DNA from: Eubacterium ventriosum
Lineage (GTDB): Bacteria > Bacillota > Clostridia > Lachnospirales > Lachnospiraceae
Assembly: GCF_025150745.1 (NCBI RefSeq)
Contig: NZ_CP102282.1
Coordinates: 1,933,501 to 1,997,500 of the forward strand
Length of the DNA: 64,000 nucleotides
Reading direction: 5' to 3'
Made by a program: the position numbers and the translations under genes. The notes under the pieces were generated by a model. The model worked only from the letters and a program-made list of their open reading frames with translations, did no database searches and had not been told where the DNA came from. Shown here piece after piece: positions 8,869 to 17,185 of this stretch. Position 1 is the first letter of the stretch. The number at the start of each line of letters is the position of its first letter.

Positions 8869-9455
8869 TATAGTGTTCCTTTCGTTGATAATACATCTGT
8901 AATTCTTTCATCCTTAATTGTTGCCTGATCTAAAGCCTTAGCAAAAGCTTTGTATATGCCTTCAATCATATGATGATTGTTGCCAGGTTCTAACATCTTA
9001 ATATGCAAATTCATTCCTGTGGAATAAGTTATGGCATGGAAAAATTCCTTAACCATTTCAGTGTCAAAGCCACCAACACTATCTGTAGTGAATTCAGCAT
9101 TAAAAACAAGATAAGGTCTTCCGGATAAATCAAGAGCACACATAGTTAAGCACTCATCCATTGGAAGAATCATATAACCATATCTTTTAATGGATTTCTT
9201 ATCTCCTAAAGCTTCTTTTATTGCATTTCCAATGGCAATACCTGTATCTTCGATAGTATGATGACAGTCAACATACAAATCACCGTTAACTTTTACATTT
9301 AAATCGAAAAGACCATGCTTAGCAAAGCTGATTAACATATGGTCAAAAAAACCAATGCCTGTATTAATATCGGATTTACCTGTACCATCAAGATTAATTG
9401 AAACTTCAATCTGTGTTTCACTTGTATTTCTAACGCATTTACCAATTCTACTCAT
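8868..9455 (-). CDS. hisB: Imidazoleglycerol-phosphate dehydratase
   Basis: This 195-residue protein catalyses a late dehydration step of histidine synthesis, forming imidazole-acetol phosphate. The manganese-ligand motifs are present: GIGFFDHML, DCHHTIEDTGI, and EFFHAI with MLEPGNNHHMIEG. It is the monofunctional form without a phosphatase domain. AAAGGAG precedes the ATG. It lies 4 nt after hisD and overlaps hisIE by one base, so the genes are translationally coupled. Confidence 0.97.
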   Translation of the reverse strand: MSRIGKCVRNTSETQIEVSINLDGTGKSDINTGIGFFDHMLISFAKHGLFDLNVKVNGDLYVDCHHTIEDTGIAIGNAIKEALGDKKSIKRYGYMILPMDECLTMCALDLSGRPYLVFNAEFTTDSVGGFDTEMVKEFFHAITYSTGMNLHIKMLEPGNNHHMIEGIYKAFAKALDQATIKDERITDVLSTKGTL

Positions 9456-9459
9456 ATTT

Positions 9460-10773
9460 CTACTCCTTTATATCATCATCTTCTTCAAATCTAACTCTAA
9501 TAGAATTAGCGTGAGCTGTCAAACCTTCGGCCTTGGCAAATTTCTGAATATCTTCACTTAAAGGTTCAAGTGCTTCTCTTGAATAAGAGATAATACTTGA
9601 TTTCTTAATGAAATCATCAACACTTAAAGGTGAGAAAAATTTTGCTGTTCCGTTAGTTGGAAGAACGTGGTTAGGACCTGCAAAATAATCTCCAAGTGGT
9701 TCGGAACTGTTCTCTCCAAGGAAAATAGCCCCTGCGTTTTTAATTCTTGTCATTGTATCAAAAGGATTCTTAGTAACAATTTCTAAGTGCTCTGAAGCAA
9801 TGTCATTAGCTGTGTCAATAGCATCCTGCATGGTATCAGTAACAAGAATATATCCATAGTTGTCTAATGATTTCTGTAAAATTTCTTTTCTCTTTAATTT
9901 AGAAACAAACATATCTACATATTCAGATACTTTGTTAGCCAATTCTTCACTTGTTGTAACAAGAATAGCTGAAGCAAGTTCGTCATGTTCTGCCTGTGAT
10001 AAAAGGTCTGCTGCAACATATCTTGGATTAGCTGTTTCATCAGCAAGAACTAAGATTTCACTAGGACCTGCTACAGAGTCAATACTTACATAACCAAATA
10101 CTGCTTTTTTAGCCAAAGCTACATAAATATTTCCCGGACCTACAATCTTGTCAACCTTGGCAATTGATTCGGTACCATAAGCCAAAGCTGCAATAGCCTG
10201 TGCTCCACCGACTTTATATATTACGTCAACACCTGCTTCGTTAGCTGCTACTAATGTATTAGGATTAACTTTTCCATCTTTTCCAGGAGGTGTAACCATA
10301 ACAATCTGTTCAACACCGGCAACCTTTGCAGGAATAACATTCATCAAAACAGATGATGGATAAGCTGCTTTTCCACCAGGTACGTAAACACCAACTCTTG
10401 ACAATGGTGTTACCTTCTGACCCAAAATGGAGCCATCAGGTTTTGAATCAAACCAGCTGTACTGTTTCTGTTTTTCGTGGTATTCCTTAATATTCTTTAA
10501 TGATCTTCTAATAACCTGAACTAATTCAGGGTTTTCAAGTCTGTCGTATGCTTCCTTAATTTCTTCTTCAGTAACTTTAATGTTTGAAGCATTAATATCA
10601 GCCTTATCGAAATCCTTTGTGTACTGGAATAAAGCTTTGTCGCCGTTTTCCTTAACATTTGCAAGAATTGCATTTACGCTGTCTGCAAAATTGTCGTAGT
10701 TATTAGGACTTCTTTTAAGTAAGTCATTTAAAATATTTTTCTTTGAACTCTCATCTAATTTTATAATTCTCAT
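9460..10773 (-). CDS. hisD: Histidinol dehydrogenase
   Basis: This 437-residue enzyme oxidises histidinol to histidine in two NAD-dependent steps, the last reactions of the pathway. Family motifs include VYVPGGKAAYPSSVLM, GGAQAIAALAYGT, the long signature around GPGNIYVALAK and DLLSQAEHDELASA, and EHLEI. The catalytic Glu-His pair is in SEHLE and zinc ligands lie in QAEHD. AGGAGG precedes the ATG. A short hairpin (AAAGATTA-AC-TAATCTTT, 10783-10800 region) sits just before the ribosome binding site and may influence its initiation. Confidence 0.97.
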   Translation of the reverse strand: MRIIKLDESSKKNILNDLLKRSPNNYDNFADSVNAILANVKENGDKALFQYTKDFDKADINASNIKVTEEEIKEAYDRLENPELVQVIRRSLKNIKEYHEKQKQYSWFDSKPDGSILGQKVTPLSRVGVYVPGGKAAYPSSVLMNVIPAKVAGVEQIVMVTPPGKDGKVNPNTLVAANEAGVDVIYKVGGAQAIAALAYGTESIAKVDKIVGPGNIYVALAKKAVFGYVSIDSVAGPSEILVLADETANPRYVAADLLSQAEHDELASAILVTTSEELANKVSEYVDMFVSKLKRKEILQKSLDNYGYILVTDTMQDAIDTANDIASEHLEIVTKNPFDTMTRIKNAGAIFLGENSSEPLGDYFAGPNHVLPTNGTAKFFSPLSVDDFIKKSSIISYSREALEPLSEDIQKFAKAEGLTAHANSIRVRFEEDDDIKE

Positions 10774-10838
10774 TTCAGCCTCCTAAAGATTAGTTAATCT
10801 TTATAATTAGTCTTTTAAACAATCTTTTTTTATAAAAT

Positions 10839-11477
10839 TTATTTTATTTTTTCTTTTAAATCAGAAATAATCTTTCTGATTCTTTCGTCTTCCATCTTCA
10901 TACTAACCTGGTTAACAACCATTCTTGCAGACAATGGACAAACTTCTTCCAAAACTCCAAGACCGTTTTCTTTTAATGTAGTACCTGTTTCAACAATATC
11001 AACTATAACTTCTGATAAGCCAACAATAGGTGCTAGCTCAACAGAACCGTTAAGCTTTATAATCTCAACTGTTTGACCTTTTTTGTTATTAAAATAATCC
11101 TTGGCAATCTTTGGATATTTTGATGCTACTCTTATCATACCATGATTTTTTAATAAGTCACGGGCTGATTCAGGTCCGCAGACACACATTCTGCATTTTC
11201 CAAAACCTAAATCTAATACTTCATATAATTTTCTGTCTTCTTCCAAAATAGTATCTTTACCTACAATACCAATGTCTGCCGCACCATATTCAACATATGT
11301 CGGAACATCACTTGCCTTGGCAAGAAAAAATTTTAATTTTAATTCTTCGTTAACAAAAATAAGTTTACGTGTTTTTTCATCTTTCATTTCTTCACACTGG
11401 ATACCAATCTGTTCAAACATATCCATTGCTGTTTTTGCCAAACGACCCTTTGCAAGGGCAAAAGTTAAATATCTCAT
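10839..11477 (-). CDS. hisG: ATP phosphoribosyltransferase, short form
   Basis: This is the catalytic subunit for the first, committed step of histidine synthesis, joining ATP and PRPP. Motifs are [23 protein letters not shown], and the PRPP loop region [18 protein letters not shown]. At 212 residues it is the short HisG lacking the C-terminal regulatory domain, which therefore needs HisZ, encoded directly upstream. The start is the ATG at 11477, 5 nt after AGGTGA; a GTG at 11486 overlaps that site. Feedback control is expected through HisZ. Confidence 0.95.
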   Translation of the reverse strand: MRYLTFALAKGRLAKTAMDMFEQIGIQCEEMKDEKTRKLIFVNEELKLKFFLAKASDVPTYVEYGAADIGIVGKDTILEEDRKLYEVLDLGFGKCRMCVCGPESARDLLKNHGMIRVASKYPKIAKDYFNNKKGQTVEIIKLNGSVELAPIVGLSEVIVDIVETGTTLKENGLGVLEEVCPLSARMVVNQVSMKMEDERIRKIISDLKEKIK

Positions 11478-11486
11478 ACTGCTCAC

Positions 11487-12692
11487 CTATAATTCTACAG
11501 CGCCATCTTTTGAAACATATGTAATCTTAGTAGCACCGTCTTCTTTCTTAAATGTTGTATATTCCTCTAATGATATATTCTCTTTTTTAGAAATTAATTC
11601 TGTCTTAACACCCTGATCTCTAAGTGCATTAGTAAGGGATAAAGCAGCTTTTCTAAATTCAGAATCATAAATAATGACTTCATATGAGTAATCATTGTTT
11701 TCTTTTAATCGCTGTCCGTTTACAGCTAAAAGAATCTGATCCATATATACAGCAAAACCAACTGCTGCAGCTTCTTTTCCAAACTGACCAAGTAACTTGT
11801 CATAACGACCGCCGGCTACAATTTGGTCACCGGAGCCATAAGTATAAGCTTTAAAAATTATTCCGGTATAGTAATTAAAATTACTAATCATTCCAAGGTC
11901 AAAACTTATATATTTAGATACGCCATAATCCTCAAGAATTGAATATAATTTTTCAAGACGTTCAATTGATTGTAAGGCTTTCTTGTTGTCTGTAAGCTCT
12001 TTAGCTGATTTTATAACATCAATGGAACCAAATAATTCCGGCAATTTCAAAAATGCCTCTTTAAGCTGTCCTGTAATATTGTTATTATCAAGAATTTCTT
12101 CAACTCCAAAATAGTTTTTATTTTCTATTCTTTTTCGTAATTCCTGTTCATTTTCGGTGTCAAAACCGCATTCTTCCAAAAGCCCCTTGTAGAAATCTGC
12201 ATGACCGATTTCCACCAAAAATTCTTTAAGTCCTGCTGCTTTTAATGAATCTACAACAAGAGCAAGAATTTCTGCATCAGCTTCAACTGAATCATCATTA
12301 ATAAGTTCACATCCAAGCTGTGTATTTTCTTTTAATTTTCCCTGTAATTCTGAGTTATTAATATATGTATTGGCATTGTAGCAAAGCTTAACAGGAACTT
12401 TAACGTCCATATAATATTTTGCAACAAGTCTTGCAATTGAAGGAGTAACATCAGGTCTTAAAACTAAAGTATTACCTTCTCTGTCAAAGAACTTATATAA
12501 ATTCTTTGAAGCAACAGAGCCTCGCTCTTTACTGAAAATATCAAAAAACTCAAAAGTTGGTGTTTGAATATTATGATATCCATATATATTAAAAACTTTG
12601 TTAATGCTATTCTCTATTGTTAACTTTACGGCACATTCTTTGCCATAAACATCTCTAACTCCCTCAGGAGTATGTAATAATACTTTTTCCAT
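11487..12692 (-). CDS. hisZ: ATP phosphoribosyltransferase regulatory subunit HisZ
   Basis: HisZ is a paralogue of histidyl-tRNA synthetase without aminoacylation activity; it forms an octamer with short HisG and confers histidine feedback. The class II synthetase core is visible: TPEGVRDVYG, FEFFDIFS, LVLRPDVTPSIAR, and a late YYTGIIFKAY and GGRYDKLLGQFG. At 401 residues it lacks the anticodon-binding domain. The ATG at 12692 follows GGAGG by 6 nt; an ATG at 12704 precedes that site and is rejected. It is the first gene of the operon and pairs with hisG, which starts about 10 nt after it. Confidence 0.94.
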   Translation of the reverse strand: MEKVLLHTPEGVRDVYGKECAVKLTIENSINKVFNIYGYHNIQTPTFEFFDIFSKERGSVASKNLYKFFDREGNTLVLRPDVTPSIARLVAKYYMDVKVPVKLCYNANTYINNSELQGKLKENTQLGCELINDDSVEADAEILALVVDSLKAAGLKEFLVEIGHADFYKGLLEECGFDTENEQELRKRIENKNYFGVEEILDNNNITGQLKEAFLKLPELFGSIDVIKSAKELTDNKKALQSIERLEKLYSILEDYGVSKYISFDLGMISNFNYYTGIIFKAYTYGSGDQIVAGGRYDKLLGQFGKEAAAVGFAVYMDQILLAVNGQRLKENNDYSYEVIIYDSEFRKAALSLTNALRDQGVKTELISKKENISLEEYTTFKKEDGATKITYVSKDGAVEL

Positions 12693-12761
12693 GTTATCCT
12701 CCATTTGTTACTTTAATACTTTAAAGTGGTAATTCACTGCCTTAGTAATGAACTAAAATGT

Positions 12762-12790
12762 ATATTACAATATTTTATAATAAATGTCAA
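12762..12790 (-). promoter_or_regulatory. Sigma-A-type promoter of the histidine operon
   Basis: A perfect -35 TTGACA (12785-12790, overlapping the recU stop codon) is followed after 17 nt by -10 TAATAT (12762-12767). The leader of about 60 nt up to hisZ contains a short palindrome (ACTTTAAAGT) but is too short for a T-box, so control may act through the promoter or through HisZ. Confidence 0.75.
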
Positions 12791-13323
12791 CCTTCCCTTG
12801 AATCTAAATCTTTCTGAATTCCTTCCAAATAATGAACAAGGGCACCGGGTGCTGATTTTATAAGATAATTTTTATCAATTTCCTCATATCTGAAACTTTT
12901 TCGGCCACCATTAATACTTCTATCATAAAATCTTTTAATATCCTTAAAAGGTATATAGTAAGTTTCGTTTAAAGATGTATAAAATAATAATATAAATGAA
13001 ATACCTCCCTGGGATTCAAAGTCTTCCATAAACTTAACCTGATGCTCGTGAATATTCATCATAGGAAATGTTGTAACTGCACATTCCTTGGCATCAAAGC
13101 ATACAGGAATCCCCTGTACCGTTCCAATGTAGTCTACCGTACTTTGTTTGTCAAAATAAGCAAGGGTAATATGCCTTGTACTTTGATCAATGTTAATGGG
13201 CGTTATTGGAGTAGGTATTTTTTGAATTAATGCAAGTCCCTTTTCACGATAACTTTCATTAGTCATATTAATCATATCTTCTAATGTAGAACCTCTAAGT
13301 CCTCTTGTCTTCCATGTTCCCAT
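12787..13323 (-). CDS. recU: Holliday junction resolvase RecU
   Basis: This 178-residue nuclease cleaves four-way DNA junctions during recombination and is the Gram-positive counterpart of RuvC. RecU hallmarks are the N-terminal RGLRGSTLEDMI, the active-site region STVDYIGTVQGIPVCFDAKE with metal-binding Asp and the E-x-K-like FDAKE, and the HEHQVKFME motif. It is near normal length. The start at ATG 13323 has only a weak upstream site (TAGAGC). It is not beside ponA as in Bacillus; here it precedes the his operon, whose promoter overlaps its stop codon. RuvA and RuvB are encoded in the same window. Confidence 0.92.
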   Translation of the reverse strand: MGTWKTRGLRGSTLEDMINMTNESYREKGLALIQKIPTPITPINIDQSTRHITLAYFDKQSTVDYIGTVQGIPVCFDAKECAVTTFPMMNIHEHQVKFMEDFESQGGISFILLFYTSLNETYYIPFKDIKRFYDRSINGGRKSFRYEEIDKNYLIKSAPGALVHYLEGIQKDLDSREG

Positions 13324-13374
13324 AATTGCTCTAAATCTTCTTTCCTGTAATCAAAAACCAACCTTAATGTATAG

Positions 13375-14391
13375 TTATTTTTTAATCTGTTTTTCTTTAA
13401 TAAAGTCATTAACAACATTACTATTCTTAAATTCATTGCTTAAAACTTTTATAAAATCATCAGGCAGTGTTGCTGTAAATTCTTTACCTGACAGATTATC
13501 ACAGTCTCCCGTAAACTTTGGAAAAACAGTCGTTCTTGAATGTAACATCTGGTCTTTAATACCATATTGTTTCTTATATATATCATTAATCTTCTTATTC
13601 CCATACTTGTAGTCACCAATTAGCGGATGACCTACAGATGAAAGGTGTGCTCTAATCTGATGAGTTCGACCTGTAATCAGCTTAACTTTTAATAAAGTGA
13701 TTCTATCATTTGCTAAAACAGGCTCATACTCTGTCTCAATTGGCTGACTGTCTTTTTGCTCTTTTTTATATATTGTTACTTTGTTTGTTCTTTCATCTTT
13801 TTTCAAGTAACCTTTTATGTTTATTTTATTTTCTATTTTGCCGTTAACTAATGCAAAATAGTATTTATCCATTGTTCTTTCCTTAAACATTTTAGACATT
13901 GTCTGCAAACCTTTTAAGGATTTACCGGCAATAATTAAGCCACTGGTATTTCTGTCAAGTCGATTGCAGACACCGGGTTTAAATGTTTTAAGTTGTTCTT
14001 CACTTAGTTTGTTAGTGGATACTAAATAAGAAATAATATATTCATTAACTGATACATCACTTGCTTCAGCCTTTTGACTAAGCATTCCTGACGGTTTATT
14101 TATAATTAGAATATTATCATCTTCATAAACAATATCTAAATCAATAGGTTTAACAATGTCTACTTTTGTCTCACCTCTAAATTTAAGTATGGTATCATCA
14201 GCCATAAAAATCTTAATTGAATCGCCTACATTAAGCTTTTCTTTTCCATCTGATTTCTTACCATTTAAGACAATGTTCTTTTTTCTAAGCATTTTATATA
14301 TAAAGCCGGATGTAGCTTCCTTAAAGTATTTAAATAAAAACTTGTCAAAGCGCTGTCCTGCCTGATTTTCCGTAATTTTAATTTCCTGCAT
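13375..14391 (-). CDS. RluA-family 23S rRNA pseudouridine synthase
   Basis: This 338-residue enzyme isomerises uridine to pseudouridine in large-subunit rRNA. It has an N-terminal S4 RNA-binding domain (about residues 13-75; RFDKFLFKYF, KNIVLNGKKSDG) and an RluA catalytic domain. The catalytic aspartate is in CNRLDRNTSGLII, where the usual HRLDR is NRLDR. The motif TGRTHQIRAHL is intact. The S4 domain suggests an RluC/RluD-type target, but the uridine modified cannot be told from sequence. Confidence 0.9.
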   Translation of the reverse strand: MQEIKITENQAGQRFDKFLFKYFKEATSGFIYKMLRKKNIVLNGKKSDGKEKLNVGDSIKIFMADDTILKFRGETKVDIVKPIDLDIVYEDDNILIINKPSGMLSQKAEASDVSVNEYIISYLVSTNKLSEEQLKTFKPGVCNRLDRNTSGLIIAGKSLKGLQTMSKMFKERTMDKYYFALVNGKIENKINIKGYLKKDERTNKVTIYKKEQKDSQPIETEYEPVLANDRITLLKVKLITGRTHQIRAHLSSVGHPLIGDYKYGNKKINDIYKKQYGIKDQMLHSRTTVFPKFTGDCDNLSGKEFTATLPDDFIKVLSNEFKNSNVVNDFIKEKQIKK

Positions 14392-14489
14392 ATTAATATC
14401 TTTCTAATGTTTATACTTTCTAAATATTATTCTAATAATTTTACTTTTTAAATTTTTAAAATATTATATTAAAATATGTTTTAATTATT

Positions 14490-15206
14490 TTAGTTATTTC
14501 TAGGTTTATTATTAAGCAAGGCTTCTACTTCACTGACTGTAAGCTTTCTATATTCTCCGGGTTTCAGATTTTCATCTAATTTAAGAGGTCCCATTGTAAG
14601 TCTTTTAAGAAAAGTTACCGTTAGTCCTATTGCCTGAAACATCCTTTTAACCTGATGGTATTTTCCTTCTGTTATTGTAATTAAAGCTGTACTTCTTTTT
14701 TCAAGTATTTTAAGGATGGCAGGCTTAGTAAGATTTTTCTCACCTATATCCAAACCTTTTTCAAATAGTTCAATATCGCTGTCTATTAAATCCCCGTTAA
14801 GTTCCACATAATATGTTTTATCAACGTGCTTAGCTGGAGACAGAAGATTGTGTGAAAGTTCACCGTCATTAGTTATAAGAAGTAAGCCTTCTGTGTCCTT
14901 ATCAAGTCTTCCAACAGGAAAAAGTCCTTTTTTAGGCGTAACATCAAGCAAATCAATTACTGTTTTGCAATTATTGTCTGATACTGCAGATAATACTCCT
15001 GCAGGTTTGTTTAGCATATAATAATAGAATTTGTTATATTTTAAATTAACACCGTTTAAATCTACTTCATCATTATTTTCATCAATATGAATGTCAGGCT
15101 TTAAAATCTTTTCGCCGTTAACAGTGATTTTTCCTTTTTTTATTAATTCCTTAACCTGTGTTCGTGAACCAATTCCTAATGTGGTTAAATATTTATCCAG
15201 TCGCAC
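14490..15206 (-). CDS. RsuA-family rRNA pseudouridine synthase
   Basis: This 238-residue protein has an N-terminal S4 domain (MRLDKYLTTLGIGSRTQ) and an RsuA/RluB/E/F-type catalytic domain. The catalytic aspartate is in VGRLDKDTEGLLLITNDG, and GKYHQVKRMF is the conserved C-terminal motif. By length it resembles RsuA, which modifies U516 of 16S rRNA, but paralogues act on 23S rRNA. It starts with GTG, 7 nt after GCGAGGT. The preceding AT-rich 98 bp (14392-14489) hold no gene I can recognise. Confidence 0.89.
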   Translation of the reverse strand: MRLDKYLTTLGIGSRTQVKELIKKGKITVNGEKILKPDIHIDENNDEVDLNGVNLKYNKFYYYMLNKPAGVLSAVSDNNCKTVIDLLDVTPKKGLFPVGRLDKDTEGLLLITNDGELSHNLLSPAKHVDKTYYVELNGDLIDSDIELFEKGLDIGEKNLTKPAILKILEKRSTALITITEGKYHQVKRMFQAIGLTVTFLKRLTMGPLKLDENLKPGEYRKLTVSEVEALLNNKPRNN

Positions 15207-15307
15207 TAAAAATACCTCGCTTGTTTTCGGTTGTCTGTTTTACATATTAAAGGTCCCAGATTTAAAAGTCGATTTTCTTTTAAAAGTGAGACCTTAGTTA
15301 TATAAAT

Positions 15308-15727
15308 CTATGAATTTACTTCCTTATACAACTTTTCAATAATTTTTTTCTGCTCTAAAGTTAATTTTTCTTTAGGTGAATTGTCGTCAGTTGTGTCAAC
15401 ATTTTCAACAATAAGCACTGTTGAATTTTTTTCAGGAGTATGGGTATGATATGTACCTCTTTTAACATTATATAGTTTAAGAGGTTCAAGTTTAATAGCC
15501 TCAATCTCTCCTATGTGTTCCCCATTGCCACCTAAGAATAATGTGAAATCGCCTTCCAATAATACAAAAACTTCATCCGTTTCATCATGCTTCTGCATAT
15601 CTTTAAGCTTGTCCACTTCTAATTCTTCACAGTATCTAAGTTCGGCAACACGCCAATGGGAATAATCAATTAAAGGAACATAACCTTCACCATCATAACC
15701 TGTAATTTCCAATAAGTTTTTATCCAT
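15308..15727 (-). CDS. Small cupin-like protein of unknown function
   Basis: This 139-residue protein has a cupin-like stretch: DEVFVLLEGDFTLFLGG, then a turn, then VKRGTYHTHTPEKNSTVLI. These resemble the two conserved cupin motifs, but the histidine ligands are incomplete (one His near DETDEVF and HTH later), so metal binding is uncertain. The start at ATG 15727 is chosen for the GGAGG 8 nt upstream. It lies 31 nt after ridA and may be co-transcribed with it. I do not recognise a specific function. Confidence 0.7.
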   Translation of the reverse strand: MDKNLLEITGYDGEGYVPLIDYSHWRVAELRYCEELEVDKLKDMQKHDETDEVFVLLEGDFTLFLGGNGEHIGEIEAIKLEPLKLYNVKRGTYHTHTPEKNSTVLIVENVDTTDDNSPKEKLTLEQKKIIEKLYKEVNS

Positions 15728-15758
15728 ATAAAATTCCTCCATTATAGACATATAATGA

Positions 15759-16130
15759 TTAGATTTCAGCTATAACTTCAACTTCGCATAAAACATTCTT
15801 TGGAAGTTCTTTAACAGCTACGCAGCTTCTTGCCGGTTTTTCTGTGAAATATTTTCCATATACTTCATTAAATGCTCCAAAGTCTCCCATGTCAGCAAGG
15901 AAGCATACTGTCTTAATTGTTTTTTCATAGCTTGAACCTGCTTCTTCAAGGATTGCTCCCAAATTTTTCATAACCTGTTCAGCCTGTTCTTCAATAGTTG
16001 AGCCAACAATTTCTCCTGTTGCAGGATCTAATGCAATCTGTCCGGATGAGAATAATGTATTGTTTACAACAACTCCCTGTGAATATGGTCCGATTGCTGC
16101 AGGTGCTTTTTCTGTACTAATCTTTTTCAT
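15759..16130 (-). CDS. ridA: RidA-family enamine/imine deaminase
   Basis: This 123-residue protein is in the RidA (YjgF/YER057c/UK114) family, which hydrolyses reactive 2-aminoacrylate and related imines released by PLP enzymes. Signature segments are [27 protein letters not shown] and the C-terminal [11 protein letters not shown] with the arginine that binds the substrate carboxylate. It is normal length. GAGGT precedes the ATG at 16130, and a promoter lies at 16173-16201. Confidence 0.93.
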   Translation of the reverse strand: MKKISTEKAPAAIGPYSQGVVVNNTLFSSGQIALDPATGEIVGSTIEEQAEQVMKNLGAILEEAGSSYEKTIKTVCFLADMGDFGAFNEVYGKYFTEKPARSCVAVKELPKNVLCEVEVIAEI

Positions 16131-16172
16131 GTCAAATACCTCACTTGTTTCTAAATTTATTTTCTCCGTTTT

Positions 16173-16201
16173 ATTTTACTCCTTTGCCTAAGTTATGGCA
16201 A
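16173..16201 (-). promoter_or_regulatory. Candidate promoter of ridA
   Basis: TTGCCA (16196-16201) is followed after 17 nt by TAAAAT (16173-16178) on the minus strand, about 45 nt upstream of ridA. The match is fair and is the best in this 135-nt gap. Confidence 0.4.
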
Positions 16202-16265
16202 GTTTCTATTTTATTAATTGCTAATTAATTATTGATTTATAGCCCACTAATTACTGCTTTTATTT

Positions 16266-17102
16266 TTAATAACTTGCAAGTATTACATTGTTTTCCAAAT
16301 ATTTTAAAATACAATATGGGTTATAACTTAGCTCATAATAATTTTTAGTCTTAGCATATATGCCAAAATGAAGATGAACGTCAAAGCAACCGGTTGTACC
16401 CTCAGTCCCATATCCTGTGTTACCCATGTAACCTAAAAGAGTTCCGGCTTTAATTTTGTCACCTTTTTTTATGTCCGAATAACTGCTTAAATGAGCATAA
16501 TAAAAATAGCCCCCTTGACTACTTCTTATGCCAACACGATAACCACCTTTTTCAAGCCAGCCTATATTTTCAACTGTTCCGTCAGACACACTTACAATGG
16601 GATAATAACCACTTACATTATTTTCAGCCATAATATCACAACCTTCGTGAGGATAACTTCCATTGTAATTTCTCTCAGCGCCAAAAGAATCTTCATAAGA
16701 AACCCACTTGCCACTGGTTGTGCTTTTTGCAACAGGAAAATAAACAATGTCGTCAAAAATGGCAGCAATGTTTTTTGATACATTATTATATTCATTAGCA
16801 CTTTTCTTTTTGTAACAACCTTTTAAATCAGAATAGCGCTCCCTTGTATAATTTACTTTAGTTAAGTTTAAATTGCTGTTCAAAAACATTACCGATAATA
16901 AATCTGAAAAGTCACACTTATCTTTTGAGGATATTTTATTTATAGTCTGCAAACATTCAGGCTTGATATTTAAGGTGCGGTAATCATAGCTTTCCACAAT
17001 GTTTTTTTTGATTTTATATTTGTGATAATCGATTTCTTCGGTAATTTTTATTGTAACTGTTGAAAAGAACATTAAAGCCAGGATATAAATAAATTTTTTA
17101 AT
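16266..17102 (-). CDS. M23-family (LytM-type) metallopeptidase
   Basis: This protein of about 278 residues has a hydrophobic N-terminal segment and a C-terminal M23 peptidase domain that would cut peptide bridges of the cell wall from outside. Zinc-site motifs are SYPHEGCDIM (H-x3-D) and CFDVHLHFGIY (H-x-H). The start is uncertain. An in-frame GTG at 17111 has no spaced ribosome binding site, an ATT at 17102 has AAAGAGGTG 6 nt upstream, and an ATG occurs at 17072. I list the ATT as best supported by the ribosome binding site. The N-terminus overlaps the U-tract of the upstream ABC operon terminator. Confidence 0.8.
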   Translation of the reverse strand: MKKFIYILALMFFSTVTIKITEEIDYHKYKIKKNIVESYDYRTLNIKPECLQTINKISSKDKCDFSDLLSVMFLNSNLNLTKVNYTRERYSDLKGCYKKKSANEYNNVSKNIAAIFDDIVYFPVAKSTTSGKWVSYEDSFGAERNYNGSYPHEGCDIMAENNVSGYYPIVSVSDGTVENIGWLEKGGYRVGIRSSQGGYFYYAHLSSYSDIKKGDKIKAGTLLGYMGNTGYGTEGTTGCFDVHLHFGIYAKTKNYYELSYNPYCILKYLENNVILASY

Positions 17103-17155
17103 AAAAAACACCTCTTTAGATGAATATAGTTAAGTATATTCTTCCGAAGAGATGT
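17103..17155 (-). terminator. Hairpin terminator after the ABC exporter operon
   Basis: On the minus strand ACATCTCTT (17147-17155) pairs with AAGAGGTGT (17108-17116), with an inner stem GAATATA/TATATTC, followed directly by a T tract. The 3' arm also contains the only good ribosome binding site of the M23 gene. Confidence 0.65.
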
Positions 17156-17185
17156 TTATAATAAAGAGATTTAATATTTAAATTC

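Noticed and set aside
12693-12762. T-box or his leader-peptide attenuator before hisZ
   Set aside because: The leader is only about 60-70 nt, with no specifier loop, T-box sequence or His-codon run.
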